A stretch of 64,000 nucleotides of DNA from Bacteroidota bacterium (GTDB taxonomy: Bacteria; Bacteroidota; Bacteroidia; Chitinophagales; Chitinophagaceae), in contig JAFDXL010000008.1 in the NCBI GenBank assembly GCA_018267955.1, forward strand, positions 403,711 through 467,710, in the 5' to 3' direction. Position 1 is the stretch's first letter; the number at the start of each line of letters is the position of its first letter. Positions 60,648 through 64,000 of the stretch are shown here, piece after piece. The notes beneath the pieces were generated by a model, which worked only from the letters and a program-made list of their open reading frames with translations, did no database searches and was not told the DNA's origin. A program made the position numbers and the translations under genes.

Positions 60648-62003
60648 TTAGTTCTTAATTGTTCCCGTCAGTTTTTTAAACTCTAAATCAGCTTTTAGAT
60701 ATTCAATCACTGCCGACAAGTAGCTTTGTTGTGCTTCCCGAAGTGCATTATCAGCTAATAGAATATCGGTCAGCGTTGCCGTACCTTGCTTTTGCTGCAA
60801 AATGGTTTGTTCGTAAATCGTTTTGGCTAACGCAATTTGATTTTTCGTATTGGTAATGGCGTTTTGGGCAATCGTTCTTTGACGAACGCTATTGTCAATT
60901 TCCATTTCGCTTTTGTCAGAAGTTAATTGAGCTTGCAGTTCGTTGTTACGTATCTCTATTTTTTTTTGATTGATTTTTCGTTGGGTTACAGTACCATTAA
61001 ATAGTGGATAGCTTAATTGCAAACCTGCAAAACCGATAGGATAGAATTTTAGAAAATTATCCGGCGATTTATCATATCCAAAACCTGTTGTACCGTAAGA
61101 CGTAATGAAGTTCAGAGAAGGCAGGGACCGTGATTGGTTCAATGTTTTCAGTTCGCTGCTTAAAAGTTTGTTTTGGGTGCTAATAATTTTCAAATCCAAG
61201 ATATCCCCTGCATTATTTTCTGTTAATTTTTGTTGCTCGATTTCAGGAACAATGGTAATGTCTCGCTGCGATGAAATGCCGATATTTAGTTTCAGTGTAT
61301 TCAAAATGGAGATGTATTTGTTGTGGGCATTTTCTCTTTGTGTACTCAACTGCTCTGCCTGCAATTTTACTTTGCTCACATCTGTTCCCTTCACCATTAG
61401 CTGCTCTCTCAGCAATTCCATATTCTTTAAGAGTTTATGGGTGTTCACCAAATTATTTTCCAAAAAATCAAGCTGATGTTTCAGAATTTGAGCGTTGTAA
61501 TACAGCGTTGTTATATCAAACAAAACCTGTTCTTCCGATTTTTGATATTGAAGCTGTGTCAGTTCGTTGGCAATTTTTGTGTTCGCAATTGCTCCGTAAA
61601 CCTGCGGATTGTATAAAGGCATTGCCAACTGAACGTTCGCATTGATGTTGTGCGGAACACCGAATTGCAAATCCTTGAATTGCCCTTCCGGGGCTTGCGG
61701 ATTGAGCGCATTCATCGGCATTAGCTGTGTAGGCAATTCTATAAAATATTTGTAATCAGCATTGACAGTAGCTTTCGGAATGAGATTGGCTTTTGCTTCT
61801 TTTTCCCTTTGTTCGCTAATGCTGATATGATTTTTGTCGATTTGCAGAGTTTTATTAAATACCTGTGCCGTATCAATACACTGTTTCAATGTCCAGATCT
61901 CTTGTGCCTGAACTGTATTCCACCGGATAAAAACCAACAGAATAAAAATAAGTTTGTGAGTATTCACTAACATGAGTAGAGAAATTTTTTTCTTGTTCAT
62001 CAT
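60648..62003 (-). CDS. TolC-family outer-membrane efflux protein
   Basis: A 451-residue outer-membrane channel with two duplicated helical halves (ANVQLAMPLYNPQVYGAIAN and the second, FAGLQLSYPLFNGTVTQRKI). The signal peptide ends near VQAQ. The chosen start is 62003; the second in-frame ATG, at 61973, begins at a TetR-operator-like sequence (61956-61971), so the natural start may be there and translation may start after that operator. It forms the tripartite pump with the next two genes. Confidence 0.88.
   Translation of the reverse strand: MMNKKKISLLMLVNTHKLIFILLVFIRWNTVQAQEIWTLKQCIDTAQVFNKTLQIDKNHISISEQREKEAKANLIPKATVNADYKYFIELPTQLMPMNALNPQAPEGQFKDLQFGVPHNINANVQLAMPLYNPQVYGAIANTKIANELTQLQYQKSEEQVLFDITTLYYNAQILKHQLDFLENNLVNTHKLLKNMELLREQLMVKGTDVSKVKLQAEQLSTQRENAHNKYISILNTLKLNIGISSQRDITIVPEIEQQKLTENNAGDILDLKIISTQNKLLSSELKTLNQSRSLPSLNFITSYGTTGFGYDKSPDNFLKFYPIGFAGLQLSYPLFNGTVTQRKINQKKIEIRNNELQAQLTSDKSEMEIDNSVRQRTIAQNAITNTKNQIALAKTIYEQTILQQKQGTATLTDILLADNALREAQQSYLSAVIEYLKADLEFKKLTGTIKN
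61956..61971. promoter_or_regulatory. Second copy of the TetR-operator-like motif
   Basis: GTGAGTATTCACTAAC shares 14 of 16 bases with the perfect dyad GTTAGTATTCACTAAC before the TetR gene. It lies at the 5' end of the tolC coding region, next to its second ATG. Confidence 0.4.
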
Positions 62004-62013
62004 ACTTGTTTAT

Positions 62014-62580
62014 TTAATCTCCGCCTATCATTTTTGAAGTAATTCCTTTTTTATCCGAAAGTTCAGCGGCTACAATCCCTGTAAAATGCAAAAGAATGAA
62101 AAATGGAAACCAATAAATGCCCCATTTATGGATTATCTCAATGCCTTCTTTCCATTGCGGGAAAAATCCTTTTTTGATACAAATACCCGTAACTGCTGAA
62201 ATAAAAACGAAAAAGTAAAAGTATACGTAAGTAAAGCCTTGCAAACGTTCTTTAAGTGGCTGATTTCTTTTAAATGGATTCGGAAAGCGAACACCTTTTA
62301 ATAACATATAAGCTATTCTTGCAAGCAATGAAAATATCATTATGTGAGCAAATATTTCGTGCCATTGCCACATTGGTTCACGAATGCTTTTAGCGATGTC
62401 TGTTATCTGCTCTTTGGGTATTACCGATGTTTTAGCTTCTATAATCCCCGTTATGTGATTTTTATTCATCCAATACATTCTCAAAAAGCCGGTAATAAAC
62501 AGAATAGGTAATGCAACTGCCATTATCCAATGCAACAGTCTGTGGAAAGCTGTGAATTTGCGTTGACTTTGCATAATCAT
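62014..62580 (-). CDS. Cytochrome b561-type membrane protein
   Basis: A 188-residue inner-membrane dihaem cytochrome b of the b/b6 (b561) family. His residues in the helices FHRLLHWIMAVALPIL, WQWHEIFAHIMIFSLL and IIHKWGIYWFPFFILLHFTG are haem ligand candidates. It sits in the TetR-controlled operon with the efflux genes, where electron transfer of this type is unusual. Confidence 0.85.
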   Translation of the reverse strand: MIMQSQRKFTAFHRLLHWIMAVALPILFITGFLRMYWMNKNHITGIIEAKTSVIPKEQITDIAKSIREPMWQWHEIFAHIMIFSLLARIAYMLLKGVRFPNPFKRNQPLKERLQGFTYVYFYFFVFISAVTGICIKKGFFPQWKEGIEIIHKWGIYWFPFFILLHFTGIVAAELSDKKGITSKMIGGD

Positions 62581-62590
62581 AAAAATTTTG

Positions 62591-63040
62591 CTAATTGAAA
62601 TACTGATGGTATTGTTCGTACGAATGTTGAAGTTTCAAAACAATTTTATTAGCGCTTGCCGCATCGGTTACTTTTTCTAAATCTTCCACTGCTTGCAAAT
62701 GCGGATGCAGCCATTTATGTAACTCATTGTGGCTTTTTCCATCCATTGTACAACTTTTTATGAGTTGACTATTTTGTTTTTTTAGTTGTTCAGCTAGTGT
62801 TTTATAATCCGACTGTCCATTTTGAATATAAGTATTGGCCAATTCTTCGCCTTTCAATACAAAAGGTTTCATTTCATCGTTTACCACCCATTTTTTACCA
62901 TTATTAAGCTCAACTGCTTCTGAACTTTTCTGATGATGTATTGCTTGATTTTCTGTTTCCTTATGTGTTGATTTATCTGAAGAATTGTTGCAACTCCAAA
63001 AAAACACAACACCTGTTACTAACACAATTATTTTTTTCAT
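62591..63040 (-). CDS. Hypothetical lipoprotein
   Basis: A 149-residue exported lipoprotein: the signal ends in the lipobox FFWSC (Cys about 16). The mature part is helical and hydrophilic with His-rich segments (HNELHKWLHPHLQAVEDL, HSYEQYHQYFN), possibly a metal- or haem-binding helical bundle. No family recognised. It is next to the cytochrome b561 gene (10 bp) and may be its electron or haem partner. Confidence 0.75.
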   Translation of the reverse strand: MKKIIVLVTGVVFFWSCNNSSDKSTHKETENQAIHHQKSSEAVELNNGKKWVVNDEMKPFVLKGEELANTYIQNGQSDYKTLAEQLKKQNSQLIKSCTMDGKSHNELHKWLHPHLQAVEDLEKVTDAASANKIVLKLQHSYEQYHQYFN

Positions 63041-63043
63041 CTC

Positions 63044-63637
63044 TTAGCTATTTTTTTCAATCATTTTTAAAATTCCTCCTAAAACCGCCTTTCCCTCTTT
63101 TATCAGGTTGGATTTATGACCGGAAAGTTTCCATTTTAAGACGGTCATTCGCATCCCTCCAAGTATGATAGTGGAAAGTGTAGAAGCATTTATGAGTTTG
63201 CTATATTGTCCGGTTTCCTGACCTTTTTCAATGTTGGCATAAACATATTGATGCATCAAATCCATTATCTCGGAAACCTTATTGCTTAAACTTCCGTCAA
63301 AATGAAAAATGCCTTCGGCGAAAATAACGCTTACGATAGCCGGTTTATTTGTAAACGCCTGGAGCTGAGAATTGAAAATCCTCCTAAGTTCCTCTCCCGC
63401 AGAAGTACCCAGCGGTAGAGATAAATTACCTATACGGGTTTTCATTTCCATTATAAAGTAGTTGAGCAGACCAAGCAAGATGTCATTCTTACTCTTAAAG
63501 TGGCGATATAATGCGGGTTCGGATAGGCCAATATCGGTTGCCAGGTTTTTGATAGTAAGATTTTGAATACCATAAGTATCAATCCGAGCTGTTGCAGCTT
63601 CCATTATTTCTATTTGCCTGTCGGTAAATTTTTTCAT
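63044..63637 (-). CDS. TetR/AcrR-family transcriptional regulator
   Basis: A 197-residue repressor. The helix-turn-helix is in YGIQNLTIKNLATDIGLSEP followed by ALYRHFKSKNDILLGLL. The C-terminal helical domain binds an unknown ligand. It is the first gene of the efflux operon and a dyad with typical TetR half-sites lies just upstream (63667), so autoregulation of the whole operon is likely. Confidence 0.92.
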   Translation of the reverse strand: MKKFTDRQIEIMEAATARIDTYGIQNLTIKNLATDIGLSEPALYRHFKSKNDILLGLLNYFIMEMKTRIGNLSLPLGTSAGEELRRIFNSQLQAFTNKPAIVSVIFAEGIFHFDGSLSNKVSEIMDLMHQYVYANIEKGQETGQYSKLINASTLSTIILGGMRMTVLKWKLSGHKSNLIKEGKAVLGGILKMIEKNS

Positions 63638-63666
63638 ATTATATTTTTGCTAACCAAATCAAGTTA

Positions 63667-63682
63667 GTTAGTATTCACTAAC
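63667..63682. promoter_or_regulatory. TetR operator candidate
   Basis: GTTAGT-ATTC-ACTAAC is a perfect 6-4-6 dyad 30 bp before the TetR start. A near copy lies at 61956-61971, by the tolC start. Confidence 0.55.
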
Positions 63683-63707
63683 AAAGGTAGTGAAACTTTT
63701 TTATTCT

Positions 63708-63878
63708 TCAATTCTTTTTAAAGATTATTAATAACCAATCTAATACAATCATAATATTCATCCTTCTTGCTACCAATGCAATAATCATGGTCATTCCTAA
63801 TGCGTTCCATTTCACTTTCAACGAACACAGAATATCTAATCTTACCTGACGACAGTTGTTTTCAATTTCCTGCTTCAT
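63708..63878 (-). CDS. Hypothetical small protein (doubtful)
   Basis: A 56-residue ORF from ATG 63878 (MKQEIENNCRQVRLDILCSL) with a hydrophobic C-terminal region (GMTMIIALVARRMNIMIVLD) and a Lys tail. The frame is open further upstream, to about 63992, so it could be the end of a longer protein cut by the window or by decay. No family recognised. The last 100 bases of the window beyond it hold no gene I can support. Confidence 0.35.
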   Translation of the reverse strand: MKQEIENNCRQVRLDILCSLKVKWNALGMTMIIALVARRMNIMIVLDWLLIIFKKN

Positions 63879-64000
63879 ATTATCCGCTCCGTTTTCATCC
63901 GTGAAAAATAGCATTTGCGGTTGCGCCGAAGACGAAGCGAAGGAGAATTGCGGGCTGATGTTGAAGTTCGTGCAAGTGTAGGCTTCCCATTTTCAGTACG

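Overview
The window looks like chromosome of a member of the Bacteroidota, most likely close to Chitinophagaceae. This is inferred from promoters of the TTG...TAnnTTTG type, the near absence of Shine-Dalgarno sequences, Bacteroidota-specific families (DUF5362, an OmpP1/FadL-like barrel, PE-LIG-POL order in LigD) and the protein style of the translation genes. There is no rRNA, complete tRNA or CRISPR array.

Layout. 0-5 kb: the end of a long-chain acyl-CoA ligase, the tRNA selenation pair selD-mnmH, and a large helical-repeat protein. 5-20 kb: housekeeping genes on both strands (proS, parE, a PolX/PHP protein with a damaged polymerase site, cmk, an M20 dipeptidase, queA, the heptose genes gmhA and a GmhB-like phosphatase) and several envelope proteins. 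20-24 kb: the alpha operon infA-rpmJ-rpsM-rpsK-rpsD-rpoA-rplQ, with hairpins in four of its internal gaps. 24-34.5 kb: NRDE protein, c-type cytochrome lipoprotein, YitT transporter, GNAT protein, then a DNA-repair block: Ku, LigD split at an A9 tract carrying an in-phase A AAA AAG heptamer, and an Fpg/Nei glycosylase. 34.5-39.2 kb: a divergent pair of phosphopantetheinyl transferase and a 1,314-residue Pls/PosA-type nonribosomal peptide synthetase.

39.3-42.8 kb holds a Crp/Fnr regulator followed by a compact sulfur-relay operon with three rhodanese domains, two thioredoxin domains, OsmC and YgaP-type membrane modules. 42.9-45.3 kb is an alkylation-repair operon in which the modules of Ada lie on separate genes beside an AlkB-like enzyme and a second 2OG-Fe(II) oxygenase. 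45.4-51.2 kb (minus strand) is an Rrf2-controlled low-oxygen and nitrosative-stress cluster: an unusual cbb3-type oxidase, truncated haemoglobin, the iron-sulfur repair protein RIC and a 2Fe-2S ferredoxin. A 15-base element is shared by the promoters of the regulator and of the oxidase.

At 51.4-51.65 kb two tandem copies of a tRNA-Ser 3'-end-like sequence, each followed by an identical 20-mer, look like integration scars. To their right the sequence becomes AT-richer and gene-sparser: an orphan ORF, a luciferase-like monooxygenase, a flavin reductase with folE, and a TetR-controlled RND efflux operon with cytochrome b561 and a lipoprotein. This right-hand part is probably acquired DNA; no integrase lies inside the window.
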